NCBI GenBank assembly: GCA_020226215.1
Contig: CM035235.1
Coordinates: 68,969,283-69,033,282, forward strand
From: Sindora glabra
Taxonomy: Eukaryota; Streptophyta; Magnoliopsida; Fabales; Fabaceae
Direction of reading: 5' to 3'
Length of the DNA: 64,000 bases
A program made the translations under genes and the position numbers. Shown piece by piece: positions 23,922 to 37,460 of this stretch (its first letter is position 1; each line of letters starts with the position of its first letter). The notes below the pieces were generated by a model. That model saw nothing but the letters and a program-made list of their open reading frames with translations, did no database searches and had not been told where the DNA came from.

Positions 23922-25629
23922 TTCATGTATGAAAGAATTAAAGTGTAAAATTTTTTAATTTTATAAGAATTGATAAAATTTTAATTCTATAAAAATTAAA
24001 AAATATTTTTGATCAAAATAAAATGATCTCTCATTTGAAATTTTGAAATAAGTTTAATTTTATTCATGTATAAAATAAAATATTTTATATTATTACAAAA
24101 AAAATAATAGTAATGAATCTAAATTTAATTAATTATTAATATAAATTAATTTTATATTATCAGTCATTTATATGTGGTCATATTAATAAAAAATTATAAA
24201 TTTTTTTATTATGATTAAAAAATTTAATTATTATTAAATTTTTAATAACATATTTTTTAATTCACTAATAGTATAAAAAAATTTATACTAATAATAGGTC
24301 AAATTTAAATACAATAGTATTTAATAAGTTTTAACAATAATAAAAAAATTTGTTGATTTTTTACTAATATGATAATATACAAATAAATAATACTATAAAA
24401 TTAATTTATATTAAATTCTTTTGAAAATATGAAAATTAATTTTTTAGAAAAAGAATTCATATATAATTTTATATATCAATGCATTTGTAAATAAATTCTA
24501 AATTTTAATTGATTCAAACTAATTAAGTAAATTAAAATGAATATTTTCATTTTCTATTATTTTTAAAGTAATGATTATAGTGCATCAATTACATTAATGT
24601 ATCACTAGTTTAAATTATTGAATTTCATCCATTTATGCAATATTAAGCAGAATAAATAAAATTTAATAATTAAATTTAGTAATATACCGATATAGTTAAT
24701 GCCTTAAAATCTCAATACAGACTAACATATGCCAACATAATCATGCACCACTAGAATCAACGGTTCAAATTTATGAATTTGTATAATACTATATAAACTA
24801 AATAAAATTTAATAATTTAAACTTATTAATGCATTATAAAATAATGCATCTTAATTTTTACCCTAAAATTGACTTGCTTCTTTGCGGCTCCCTTGTATCA
24901 ATCCCTAGTCAAAAATATCCACCGGATCCGAAAAGAAGACCTTTTCGTTTTCTTAATTTTGTGAACCTTTTTTAAATTATTTCTATTGTTATAAAGTGTA
25001 TTTAAGTAATGTATATTAAAATAATTAAAAAATAGATATATCATTAAATAATGAGATAATGTTGCAATAAATTTTCTTTATTCATTAATTTTGAGAAGAG
25101 ACCTCATGTCTGATAAGACATTACAAAGGGAGAAAGACTATGATATGATATATTTATATATTATTATATTTAATTACATATTAAATTTATTTTTTAAAAT
25201 TAAATTTAATATTTTTAATTTTTAAAATATTGTTTAAGATCAATATGTAAAGATTAAAAAATAATAAATAATTTTAATTTTAAAAGAATTAAATTATAAT
25301 TTACTAATATATTTTTACTAAAAATTAATTAATAAAACTATTAAATAATTATTTAGATAATGGGATTAATATTTGAAAGAAGCTAATAAATAAAATTTTA
25401 ATTTCTTAAAGGCCGCATAAATTGAAACAAAATTTTTATCTAAAATAATATTTAAAAAGAAATAAAAAGATATATTATATAATCGTATGTTAATGTTAAT
25501 GATTAAATTCGATAATCCATTCATTCCCTATTATTTGCTTTAATTAACTGATTTCATGTATATTAGAATATTTTTTAAGCATCATTTTCTATAATTTTTG
25601 TTACATTTCATTTTCATTTTTATAAATAG

Positions 25630-26480
25630 TATTTCTTTTTAATCATAGTAAATATTTTATTCTAAATTTTTCGAATAGATGATATTGTATAACTGAGCAC
25701 ACAAATTAGAAATATTACAATTTCAATCATAATCATTTTTTTCATATTTTTCACCTTAATTTGTGTGACTTCTAAAATTACTTGAATTATTTTTTAATAC
25801 TTAAATAAGCGTTTAAATTTTTGTAATTATTGATTCAAATCAATCTAGAGTTAGAATTCACTCTCCAATTACTCCATCTTATTTATCTATATTTTCCTCT
25901 TGAATTTTATATATTTAATTACCTTAATCATTATTCAAACATTATTTATCCTTTTAAATAAAATTATAATAATATATTTCATTTAAATATTATTTCTTTT
26001 TTAATCACGTTAAATGTCTTATTCATTAAAAATTTTATTAAAAAATTTTCTTTCTAATAATATTCAATATTTAATATATATCTTCCTAAGCACATGAACT
26101 AGGAATATTCCCATTTCAATGATAATCATTACTCTCTATTAATTTTACATTTTTTTTCATATTTCTCACCTTAATTTATTAACTCTCTCAGATTACTTAA
26201 ATCAAATTTTATAATTATTGATTCAAATTAATCCAGGGCTAAAATTCAATGTCCAATTCCTACATCTTATTTATTCATATTGTCCTCTTAAATTTTATAT
26301 ATTTAACTACCTTAACTATCTACTATACTTCAATCCTGGCTAATCCTTCAAATAAAGTTATAATTAAATATTTCATTCAAACAAACTTTCTTTTCTAATC
26401 ACGTTAAATATTTTATACAATTTTTTCTATCTAATCACATGAAATATTTCTTTTAATTGTCATCCTTTTAATCATATATA
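25630..26480. repeat. degenerate tandem repeat, period ~390 bp
   Basis: Landmarks recur in order: TAATCA followed by a GTAAAT- or GTTAAAT-like block (about 25640, 26002, 26396); TTTTTCAT, TTTCACC or TTCTCACC, TTAATTT; TTGATTCAAAT (25830, 26218); and TCCAATT, then CATCTTATTTAT. The copies show many substitutions and small indels. Confidence 0.65.
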
Positions 26481-27550
26481 TAAAACAAGCCATTAGTTTT
26501 ACAAATAATTTTAATTTTTCCTGCAATATTTTTGGCATCAATTTATGTAACTTCCTAAAATTATTTGAAAATTTTATTTTTTCCAACAAGTTAAAAATTT
26601 GAAATTAACTAAAAACATTCAATTAAATATTTTATGGAAATTTAATTATTTTCTTTTGTTTTTATTTTTATTGTATTTTAAAACAAAACTTTGTCTTTAT
26701 ATAATTTTAATGATATGATTTAACTTGATCTTCTTGTTTGATTATAAATCTAATTTATATATTAAAATTTAAACTTTAAATTTTGTTAAGAGTAATTATA
26801 ATATTTTATGAATTTAATTTAATTTTAACTTCAAATTATACATTTTAATATTATTTAATTATAAATTCAATTTATATATTTATAACAATTTTATCAATTA
26901 TTTTTAAATATTTTTTTATTTATTTGATTCTCAGTTAGAGTTAATAATTTTGTATGCATGCATAAATTTATTGTATATTTGTGCAATACATGAGCTTAGA
27001 ATCTAGGGAGCATTGAAACTGGAAAACTTAAATTGGTTGTTTCTGTCATCCATACCACGTACTCCTTAAGCTAATTTTAATCCAAAACCGGGCATCAATT
27101 TTGTGCGACTATTTTGCATTAAAAATAATATAAAGTCATTCTACAAAAGAATAATTATATATATATTTATATTTATCCAAAATATTATTTTTTTAAAATG
27201 ACAAGGGCAGTGCTAATAGAAATCACAATGGGGCTAAATGGGAACGGATTAACTTCATACCATCCTATCTTGTAACTTACAACATTTGCTGGGTTCTCCC
27301 TTACGCAGTAATTTGGGGCGTCATCCCCGTTATTTGTGGGATATTGATGTCTCGCTGTGAAGTTAGTAAAAATAAAAAAAAATTGATATAAAATTTAAAT
27401 TTTATATATTCAGAATTCATATATAAGTAACACATAATATTTAATATAGTATGATAATATAAATATAAAAATATACATAGTTTATCTACAATTTTAATAA
27501 TTAAATTATTATTTAATTTAATTTATTATATAAATATATAATATAATATA

Positions 27551-27898
27551 ATAATTAAAGAAAAAATTACTTTGACCTCTCTTCTTATTTTTAAAATTTA
27601 CACAAACTTCTCCATTTTTAAAACCTACACAAATCTCCCTTCTATTTTCAAAATAAATAAATAAAAATACATATACATTTCTTAAAGTTTTAAAAACTTA
27701 TACAAACCTCCCCTCCAGTTTTGAAAATAGAAGGGAGATTTCTGTAAGTTTTTTAAAACTTTGAGAGATATCTGTGTATTTCTATTTATTTATTTTGAAA
27801 ACAGATGAGAGATTTGTATAGATTTTAAAAATAGAGGGGAGGTCTGTGTAAATTTTCAATACTTCAGAAGAAGTCAGAGTATTTTTCTCATAATTAAA
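27551..27898. mobile_element. Mutator-like foldback MITE, 330 bp, with perfect 9-bp target duplication
   Basis: The element proper is 27560-27889. ATAATTAAA lies immediately on both sides (27551-27559 and 27890-27898), a perfect 9-bp duplication typical of Mutator-like insertion. The left end GAAAAAATTACTTTGACC pairs with the complement of the right end GAGAAAAATACTCTGAC. The inverted repeat continues through almost the whole element, with blocks such as CTCCCTTCTATTTTCAAAA on one arm and their complements on the other. Transcription would form a long hairpin. It has no coding capacity, so movement would depend on a transposase elsewhere. Confidence 0.85.
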
Positions 27899-28938
27899 TG
27901 AAAATAAATTATTAAAAAATTATTTTTAATAATTAAATTAATAAAAAATTACATTATATATACAATATGTATATACATGAATTATATGAACAGAAATATA
28001 CTATTGAAATAAAGTTTCATAGAATAAATCAAACCAATACTATATTTGTCCTAAAATCTACTTCAAATTAAAAATTTATCTCATATCTTACTTTACATAA
28101 TAAATTTTTCGATCATGTGCACCTTGTTAGAATAAGATTCACGTGCCAAATTTTGAATTTGAAATTTTGCCACCCCTAGGTGCAGAAAGCTTCTGATTTA
28201 ATTTAATCTAATAATAAATAAATCATTAGCAAAGAACTAATCAAATTGAATGCATGGGATTAATTGAGATATCGATTTTGTTTAGAATGTCATGAAAAAA
28301 AAAAAAAAAAAACGTTGTTCAAAGAACTTATGGCGCCCGATCAATAAGCAATACTTGGACCAAAAAGGACATAAGAAGCAGTAATGCTACTAAAAAAGAC
28401 ATTTAATATGCGGTAATATTACTTTTTTTAACTTATTTTTTTTCCTTTTGATTGTGAGATTAACAATTTTATTAACCTCATTATCTATTAAAAGTATGTA
28501 AATAATACACTTTTAGAAAAAGAATGTATCAAATATTTTTCTTAAAGAAAGTAATTGACATTAACAAAAATTTGTGAATAATGGTATTACTATTCCATAG
28601 ATGAAGGTCATTCGATGAAAATATGATGCAATGCTTCATGTTGATAGCTGGACATCTTAATTAAACAAAATCCCTTTGAAATTTTGATAGCCAGACAATC
28701 TAGTATTTATCACAATATCAAAATGAAGATAACTACATATGTGAATATTAATTATAAAGAATATTTAAGAGAAGTAATACTACTTCTATTTTACTAAATT
28801 TACTCCTTATTCATTTATCCTCGTACTTCCGAGATTCAGAATTTTAAATTTTACAAATATGCGAGGAAAGTGTGTAAAGAGTGAATTTTTCAAAATGATT
28901 TAAATTTATTTTTTTTAAGAAATGATATCTTTATTTGG

Positions 28939-29502
28939 GAGGTGATTAGAAATATTCATGGGCCCGACGACCCGCCCTGCCTGATGAACCCGACCCGTCC
29001 AAATAAAAAATTTGGATTATCTTTTTTTGGCTCGATAGCCCGTTGAACTTTTTTTTAAAGCCCGATTAATAATTGGATAGAGCTAGAGTTAAGATAAAAA
29101 AATTCGATAAGCTTGGCCCGGTCTGATTATATTAATATATTTTTTATAATATAATTATATATTAAAAAAATAATTATATCTAATTATTTTTTATATAAAA
29201 AAGATTAATTTGATATAAATAAATATTATATATAATTAAATATTATATTATTTCTTTAAATATATAATTTTTATAAATAAAAATTATTATTTTAAATTAA
29301 AAAATAAAAAAATTATATTTATTTGAATAATTAGATTGACCCAGTAGGCTATTCATTTAAATAATCGGATTGGGTCGAGCCAATATTTTTTTAAAATGTA
29401 ATCGGGTTGGACCGAACCATAAATTTTATATAGTTTGGTCCAATTGGTCCAGTTCGAAATCTGTCCGGCGTAACTCAGTCCATGTACAACTCTAGAGGCA
29501 AT
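28939..29502. mobile_element. hAT-like MITE, 548 bp, with 8-bp target duplication
   Basis: The element is 28947-29494. Flanks are GAGGTGAT (28939-28946) and GAGGCAAT (29495-29502), 6 of 8 identical, the length used by hAT transposases. The ends are TAGAAATATTCATGG and, complemented, TAGAGTTGTACATGG. The interior has GGGCCCGACGACCCG-type repeats found in many plant non-autonomous hAT elements. It is decayed and has no open frame. Confidence 0.75.
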
Positions 29503-32500
29503 GTTATTGAATCAATAGTATATACATTTTCCTGTTGGCCATTGTTGAAAACCTCTTCTTTCTTTTTCCAGCAAAAACAATAGCAGTCTGAATGAGTTCA
29601 TATCAAGGAAATAAGGAAAAAAAAAAAAAGGAGCAATATGGCAATTGTGCTTAAACAACAAAATTACATCTAATGATGCACATGTTCCCACACAATTCCT
29701 AATGTAAATTCAAAATTACCATTGAACTTTGTAAGTGACACTTCTCATAGAATCAAAATTATAAAACCCCAAGTCAAAATGGATAAAATGAGTGGGTGAT
29801 GTCTTGATATAATTTTAATTACTTTTCTATATATAATAGTGTTGAATTATTCCATGTCAATTATGAAAAAAAATTATTTTTTATAATTAAAAAGGTTTAT
29901 TAAGGATAGTCAATAATTATAACGGAATTTGATTTTAACATTTTTATATAACAATTTATGAATGATCCAATTGATATGGGAATTTAATTGATGCTCCAAT
30001 GTATATAAAGGATATTATTAACTTATTTTATATCAATTGTAGAAAGAATTAAGTATTTTTATAATTAAGAAGACCATTAAGAACGCCTATAAAAAAAATT
30101 ACTTTGCCAAAGATATTCCCAATATAACATCACATGTTACAGCATTAATAAAAATATCAATTCTATTATCTATTGAGTAAAATTTAATACATAAATAATT
30201 AATTTTATTAATAAATTATAAATTGTTAGAACGAATGTTTTTTATTTAAAAATAAATAAATTCGATGAGCCATTAAATGCTCAATACATGAATGACCTTA
30301 ATACGTAAAGCTAACGGAAATGAAACCTAAAATTTGGAAGTTGAAAACTCAACATTGTAGCATATATAAGTATACGTAGGTCATGGTTCTTTCTTTTTCA
30401 GTACACAGGCGGGTGAAGAGGAGCAGAGAAAATTCCATCAATAGCCAAACACATCAGCAGCCGATAAGAGTGAGAGAAAATATCTAACATCCATTTATTT
30501 TAACGGAAAGCATTCTTTTAAAAATATAATTATATATATGAATGAGTGGAAATTGATCAGATTTGATGTAAACTAGCCAAAATCATAATGAATCAGATCT
30601 GTTGTTCAATTTTAAAAAAAAATTATAATTTTGTAATAATTTAGATATAACACTTTTGTAAATTCATATGAATTAAATTTATTTTTTAATTATTTTTAAT
30701 ATAAATTATTATTATATTTTTTATCTTTTGTTACTTTAAATATATATTATTAATATATACAATTTGTATTTTTAAAATTAAAATCAATTCAATTAATAAA
30801 TCAAAAGTTGAACTAATAAACGAATGCTCCATCCTCTTCGACGAACAATTTGATCTTAAAAGCTATTATTTATATTATCATATTATTCTATATTTTTAAA
30901 TTAATTTAATAGATAATTTTATTAAATACTCCTAATATAATTATTTAATTTATTAGTTAGTTGCGTCACACCAAACCTGATCCCGGAAAAAGAAAAAGGT
31001 CTTCCATCCGGGCGGTCCACCACGTTCCCGTTGTGGATTATGTCGACATGCGCCTTTCTTTCTTTTTTTTTTTTGTCGCTTCATTCATTCCTACTTGCGT
31101 AGCGTGTAAAAGAATGCAAGTTCTGTAATTTCAATTTTAAAGTGCTTTTGAATATCGATATTCTTTTTATTTATTAAAGTTTTAAACAGGTACTGATGAG
31201 ACGTGCAGCTGAATTCAAAACCTCTCTATTTTTTTTTTAAATTTTAAAGTGGGCCTGATATCTAAAATGATTTAATAAAATATAAATTATTGAATAAAAT
31301 TATTAAATTATTATAAAAAAATTTATAATTTTATTTAATAATTTATATTTTATCGCATCGTAATTCAGCGAGTACCATTTTCTCTTTTCTCTGTGGAGAA
31401 GGAAATAGGAAGGGTCCAATTCTCATTTTTAAAATGGGGCCGGGCAAATTTTATTACTTTGTTATGTATAATATATGCCAGATGCTTACCAATTGAGCAT
31501 GCAATCGTGATTATATGCTACTAGTTGATTAGTTTACGTGTCTAAAATATTTATGTCAAGATATTTAATTCAAGTAATATAATATAATATCATTTAAAGA
31601 TGCTGTCTTTTTTTATACTTTGAGTTCGATTACATAATGTATAATCATTTAATTATTCAAAATATTAAAAAAAATAAAATATTTATTTGTAGCTTGATTG
31701 AAATTGTTTGCTATCCATTGACATATACAAGATCTATTTGTCACTATTAACTAATTAATTGATAAGTTAATTAATAAATTAATTGATTGTATTAAAAGAA
31801 TTTAATAGAATTAATTATTAAATTATTTAAAAATATAAAAGAATATATTAATTAAATTAATTTATATTTATTTTGAGATCGTGTTATATTAATATAATAA
31901 AAATATAATTATATAAAATTTAATTAATTATATTTATGACATTACATATTATTTATTTATCTAATATTCAAATAATAATATAATAATCTAAAAATAAATT
32001 AAATTTATTTTATAATATCACATATTTATTTACTTACTTATTTTTTATTTATTTATATTAAAGTAATGAGAAATTTTTCAATATTTATTTATATAATTAA
32101 AATATAAGTGAAGATCTAACTAAAAGGAGAGAGGTAAATTTAAAACAATTTTGAAAATATACTAACTTATAGCTATTTTGTCAAATTTATCAAATGAAAA
32201 CGTTATAAGTTACTAATTTCTAATATACCAAATACTTCTAAAAGGCTAACATATAATTTAGTGATTAAATCGATAAATTATAAGTTAATTTATATATTAT
32301 ATCTCACACTAATATTATTAAGTAAATAAGCTAATTTATCAGCTTGATAGATCAGTACTTACTTGTATTTATTATTTTGAGAAGCCAATACTTAACAAGT
32401 CTAATTCTCATCAAATTAGGTCAAATTAAGTCCTTAATAAATTTGGTTGATGGTATTATTTTTTATATCAGTCTCAAATGAAATTAAGCCAATCAACCTA

Positions 32501-33300
32501 ATCCATTTTAACAAATCTAGACATCCTATAAAATAAAGAAAAAAATTTAGGAAATAATCTTATCCATAATCAGTTCAAAAAATAATATAAAGCCCTCAGC
32601 CTCTAAGGAACCTCTAATTTTTCAACTTGCAGTGCAAGAAAGAATGATTAGACCCGAGCTCTGATTAATTAATTATTTGGTGATCAATTAAATATATATT
32701 AAAGGCAGCAATACAAAGAAGAAGAAAATTTCTAATAATAAAAGTTAAAACGAAAAATCTTATACAGAGAAGTGATAATTCTGATCACGGGCTCATGTAT
32801 AATTACCTAATTGAAGATGGTTATACCATATTTAGATTAGATCGTATGAAGTTTTCTTTGATATTTAAATTTTTACATTTTTAATAGTAAAAATATTTAA
32901 ATTACTTAACGTACACATAAAATTTTAATGTCAAATTTAGAATAAGAAAAAAATTAAAGCTTTTAAATAATCGTATGCTGCTTAAATTAAATAATTTTAA
33001 TTATTTAAATTTTTATTTATTAATGGGTAAAGTACACAAACAATTAGTATACTTTTTATTCAATTAATATTTTATCATTATAATTTTCTATTTATGTTCG
33101 CAAAAGACATGTGAATAAGTCGTTTTCAGGAAATTGGACGTGAAAGAGCGGGGCAGGTCCTTTGCGGTTTTTTCACGTTTATTTAATTGGGTGTCACGAT
33201 AATTAAGATTATATGAATCATGCATGTTAGCCGTCGTTGCCACGTCGGGAAGGTTAAGTGGGACAATGCCGTTCGGTTTCTTTCGGCTCATTAATTAGTA
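29503..33300. other. AT-rich intergenic DNA
   Basis: No gene is recognised. It contains an AT palindrome (31277-31351) and two GC-richer islands (30960-31085 and 33095-33290). The second has a 67-codon open frame on the minus strand that matches no family I know. These islands could be conserved non-coding sequence or relics of older genes. Confidence 0.5.
31277..31351. repeat. 27-bp-arm AT palindrome
   Basis: The arm 31277-31303 (beginning AAAATATAAATTATTG) is the complement of 31325-31351 with one mismatch. They are separated by a 21-bp loop. It may be the core of a small MITE, but no target duplication was found. Confidence 0.7.
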
Positions 33301-33305
33301 TAATT

Positions 33306-33762
33306 TGTTAGCAAAAAAATTATTCATACAAATAAAAATTTATACAGATTAAAAATATAAAATATATTATTTTAAAATAAATAATGTACATCTATTAGTC
33401 ATAATAAAATATGAACTAATTAATAAATAAAAGTTTTGACCTTCCTTATCTTCTTTATGAATTTGTAGTTGATCGAGCCCCATAATTTACAAAGCATTTT
33501 GATTATGATTGGAGCATAGAATGGTTATGAAAATCTAATCTGATTAAATAGGAAACCTTATTAAGTTCACTTATCAAAAATTTAGTTCGTTAAAAATATA
33601 CACTTGTTATCAAATACATCAATCCACCAAACATTTTTAACTCATAAAAATAATCATAAAAAATTAGACTTAAAAATTATAATTCTAAAATCAAATTCAA
33701 CCCATTTAAATTAAACAAATAAAAGACTCAATTAACGGCAGTTCATTAAAAATATTTTTATA
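33306..33762 (-). repeat. 3' LTR of the copia element
   Basis: It starts TGTTAG on the + strand and aligns over its full length with 38844-39302. Its inner end has mutated from CA to TA. Next to it (33763-33773) the minus strand reads CCAAGTAAAAAAA, the worn polypurine tract, which corresponds to the CCAAGTGGGAGA typical of plant copia elements. Confidence 0.9.
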
Positions 33763-34456
33763 TTTTTTTACTTGGACAATATTAATTATAAATAATTTAT
33801 TCTTATAAAATATTTTATTTCAAAAATGACTTTTGGGCTAAAGATTAATTTTAAATACATGTGGCCAAAATTTTAAAAATGCATCACCTTAAAGATAAAT
33901 GCCTAAAAATTTGACTAAACCTATATAACCAATGATACTAAACATGGCAATAATTATATTCTTTATTAATGTAAGACATTTCATGGTTATAAAATATCAT
34001 AAACTACACACACTCAATCACTAATGTAATAGTATAGCATAAAAGATAACATCAAAATTGTGATCAATCATGCTTATCTTTTATGTCAATCTTTGATGAT
34101 TTCTCTAATAAATTCACATAGTACGAGAAATCAATTGGTAATATACAAAGTCAGATTGTCTCATAAATCCTCAAATGGTGTCGATTTTAAGATAAATAAT
34201 TAAGCTTAGGAACAACAACTAATACTAAGTCATAGCCTTCACAAAATTATAACAATCCTAGCACATTATAATCAAATGATGCATGCATCAACAAAATGAC
34301 ATAAATTTATAATCAATATACTAACAAGTATATGTGAAGATACAAGGAAAGGAACATATCAAAAATTACATAAAAGATAGTCATAAAAAATGGAAACAAC
34401 TCCCACCAACCAAAGACATCAAAAGAACCCATAATTCTTATGTTCTCAACATGCTT

Positions 34457-34708
34457 TTAAAAATTTGTAGGTCTAAGTCCTTTAATCATAAGATTCGCCA
34501 GTAAAGCATCTGTATAAATGTGTTTTACCACTATGTCCCCTTTCTTTACAAAATCTCTAACTATGGGGTATTTCAACTCTAAATGTTTAGATCCACTAGA
34601 ACTCTTATTATTTTTAATGAAGAAAACCGTAACACTATTGTCACAACAAATTTGCAATGGTCTAAGAATAGAATCAATAATTTGTAACCTTGAAATGAAA
34701 ATTTTCAA
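34457..34708 (-). pseudogene. copia RNase H remnant
   Basis: The frame contains ICCDNSVTVFFIKNNKSSSGSKHLELKY, then HIYTDALLANLMIKGL. This corresponds to the copia RNase H segment with the conserved CDN, KHI/KHL and AD..TKGL positions. AD is changed to AN and TKGL to IKGL, in keeping with loss of constraint. It is the 3' end of pol, just before the 3' LTR. Confidence 0.85.
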
Positions 34709-34729
34709 CTAAATAGCTTGTGAAGTAGC

Positions 34730-36400
34730 ACTTTAATAGGTAACAAATTCTGCTTACATAGTGAAAAAAGCTATCAAAGTTTGCTTAACACCTTTCTAAG
34801 ATATAACACCTTTAACCATCATGAAGATGTAGCCTGAAGTAGATTTCATATAATCAGAGTATCCAGCAAAATTTGAGTCTAAACACTTAATTACTTCTAG
34901 GTTATCAGCCTTCCTATAAACGAACATATAATTCTTGATTTTTTGTAAATATCTCATAACTTTCCTACCAACACACTAATAATCTCTTCTAGGGTTAGAC
35001 AAATACCTACCAAGAACACTAGCCACAAAAACTAAATCTAGTCTAATACAAACTTAAGCATATATTAAACTTCCTACAACATTTGCACAAGGAACATTTT
35101 GCATTGACTATTTCCCAATCTCATTCTTTGGACACTATTTATTACTAAACTTATCACTTTTTATAACTGAAACATCCCCAACTTTATAGTTTTGCATTTT
35201 AAATCTTTTAAGAATCCTATCAATGTACACTCTTTGAGATAATCCCAACAAGTTATAGGTTTCATCCTTGTGAATCTAAATCCCTAAAACAAATAATGCT
35301 TTACCAAGATCCTTCATGTCAAAAGTTCTAGATAACATTTGTTTAGTATCATGTAGCAAAGCTAGACTATTGCTTTTTAATATAATATCATCAATATATG
35401 AGACGGGAAAAATAAAGTTGTTCCCACTGACCTTGAAATAAATACATTGGTCAACCTTTTTTTATAAAGCTTATAGACATAATCAATTCATTAAACTTCA
35501 AATATACCATTGCTAGGATGCTAGTTTCAAACCATATATTGATTTTTATGGCTTGCATACTAGATGCTCTGATCCATTTATTTGAAACCCCTTAGGTTGT
35601 TTTAATGTATAAGTCTTCCACAAGTTTACCATTTGGAAAAGCTATTTTAACGTCCATCTGATGAAGCTCTAAATTAAAATGTATAACCAAGGCCATAATA
35701 ATCTTAAATGAGTCTTTAGAAGATACTGATGAAAAGGTCTCAAACTCAGAGCAGTCAATTCCCTCTCTCTGACTGAAATCTTTAACTAATAATCTTGTTT
35801 TAAATTATTCAATTTTGCCACTTGAATCTTTCTTAATCTTGTATACCCATTTGCAGCTAATTGCCTTACAATTTTACAAAAGCTCAATAAGTTCTCATAA
35901 TTCATTCTTTATCATAGACTAAATTTTTTCATTCATAGCATTTAACCATAAATCAAACTGTCATAATAATCATTTAAAATTGTTGCCCTCTTTTATCTAA
36001 CTGACCTTTTAGTTAGGATCTGCTCTATAGGTTAAATAGGTTGATGGTTCTTAATGGGAATAGTTACAATAAGTTCTACAATTTAGTCAAGCTCTCCATT
36101 TTGATCATTTTATGTCTCAATATAAATAGATGAAAGTACAATACTTTGACTAAGTAAGGCTAGTGGAATGGTAATGGAAACTAGCTCATTTTGTGTCTCA
36201 AAGTGCTTGGAATTTGGTGACAAATTAGCAACAACAAGCTTGAGAAATTTAATAGTCTTGGGCTTAACTTTTTCTATACCTCTTGTAAAGTAATAGAACT
36301 TATATCCTTTTGCATTATCTAAATACCTTATAAAGTAATAATGAATTGATCTTAGATCAAGTTTCTTTACTAATGGATCATAAACTTTCACTTCAGAAGG
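34730..36400 (-). pseudogene. copia reverse transcriptase remnant
   Basis: Stops and frameshifts interrupt the domain. The catalytic loop survives as YIDDII at 35381-35398 (Tyr-x-Asp-Asp, complement strand). Upstream, 36110-36391 encodes KVYDPLVKKLDLRSIHYYFI and GYKFYY, the end of the integrase/RT linker seen in copia polyproteins. Confidence 0.8.
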
Positions 36401-36559
36401 ACAACCTTAAACTCAAAAGTGATTTAAACTAGGTTTTTTATTTGTGCAAAGTTCAAATGGTGTTTTAGATACTAACTTGCTTGGAACACAATTAAGAATG
36501 TAAAAAGTAATTTTAATAGCCTCATCCTAAAGAAATTTAGTTAAATTTACTCCACTCAT

Positions 36560-37305
36560 CATGCTCCTTATCATGTCCTTAAAAGTTCGATACGCCTTTC
36601 AACAATGCCATTTTACTCAGGACTACCAGGTACGGTATACTGTGAAACAATTCTACATTCCTGTAAAAACTTGGTAAACAGTCCCATGTGTTGCCCAGAC
36701 ACATCCTATCTGCCATAATATTCACCTTTTCTGTCAGATTTTACAATCTTGATGACTTTTCCTAATTATTTTTCAACATCAATTTTGAAAATTTTAAATT
36801 TCTCAAGTACATCAGATTTTTCTTTTATCAAATCAAGATAGCCATATCAAGAAAAGTCATCAATGAATGTGACAAAATAACGACAACCACAAATAATGGA
36901 AGAGTATGGTCCAGATATATCAATATGAATTATCTCTAAAAGATTAAAACTATAAGTAACATCTTTCTTTTTAGTTTTAGTCAACTTAACCTTAATACAA
37001 CTCACACATATATCCATGACATCAAAATCTAAGGAAGGAAGAATATTCTCTTTAATTAACCTCTCTACCGGTTCCCTATATATATGTCTCAATCTCCTAT
37101 GTAATAACACTAATGGTATTTCCTTAATTCTAGGTCTTTTTAGAACCATATTTTTAACATTCAAAGAAGTATAAGGACTTTTAGGGGCTAATAGTAACCT
37201 ATACAAACCATTATCAAGAATAGCAAAACTAATGGACTCAGAATGCAATAAAATATCAACTTTTCTAATTCTAAATATCAATTTATATCCAATTCTCAAG
37301 TACAA
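36560..37305 (-). pseudogene. copia integrase and gag-pre-integrase remnant
   Basis: The frame 36847-37305 contains LLHRRLRHI, then LPSLDFDVMDICVSCIKVK (the H-H-C-C zinc finger), then LLEIIHIDISGPYSS and YFVTFIDDFS (the first catalytic Asp of the DDE core). Further on, near 36590-36650, VPGSPE-stop-NGIVERR matches the copia integrase PGTPEQNG.AER motif with a premature stop. Confidence 0.85.
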
Positions 37306-37319
37306 TAAGACTGAGCCTA

Positions 37320-37460
37320 TTAGATCTCTCCCATTTTACATATTAATCTTTTTATTCTTGAGTATTTTAAAGAGTAAGTGCTGGTGGTTCTAACTCACAT
37401 AAGGCTAAATCAAGATTTATAATACCAAGGGCAAACTCTATATCCTATTTTCATCTCTTA
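37320..37460 (-). pseudogene. truncated copia gag remnant
   Basis: The minus strand reads LALCELEPPALTL and then KWERSNRLSLIVL, corresponding to the start of plant copia gag (ALR..PP.LT...W..SNR). The frame then runs directly into gag-pre-integrase sequence at 37305. The rest of gag, the zinc knuckle and protease have been deleted. Confidence 0.7.

Larger units (their letters stand above)
23100..27550. other. AT-rich intergenic DNA with tandem repeats
   Basis: No gene is seen on either strand. The open frames are interrupted every few dozen codons. The stretch contains a 154-bp tandem duplication near 23.7 kb and a degenerate ~390-bp tandem array near 26 kb, both listed separately. Two short GC-richer islands (24880-24955 and 27215-27360) match nothing I recognise. 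Confidence 0.55.
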
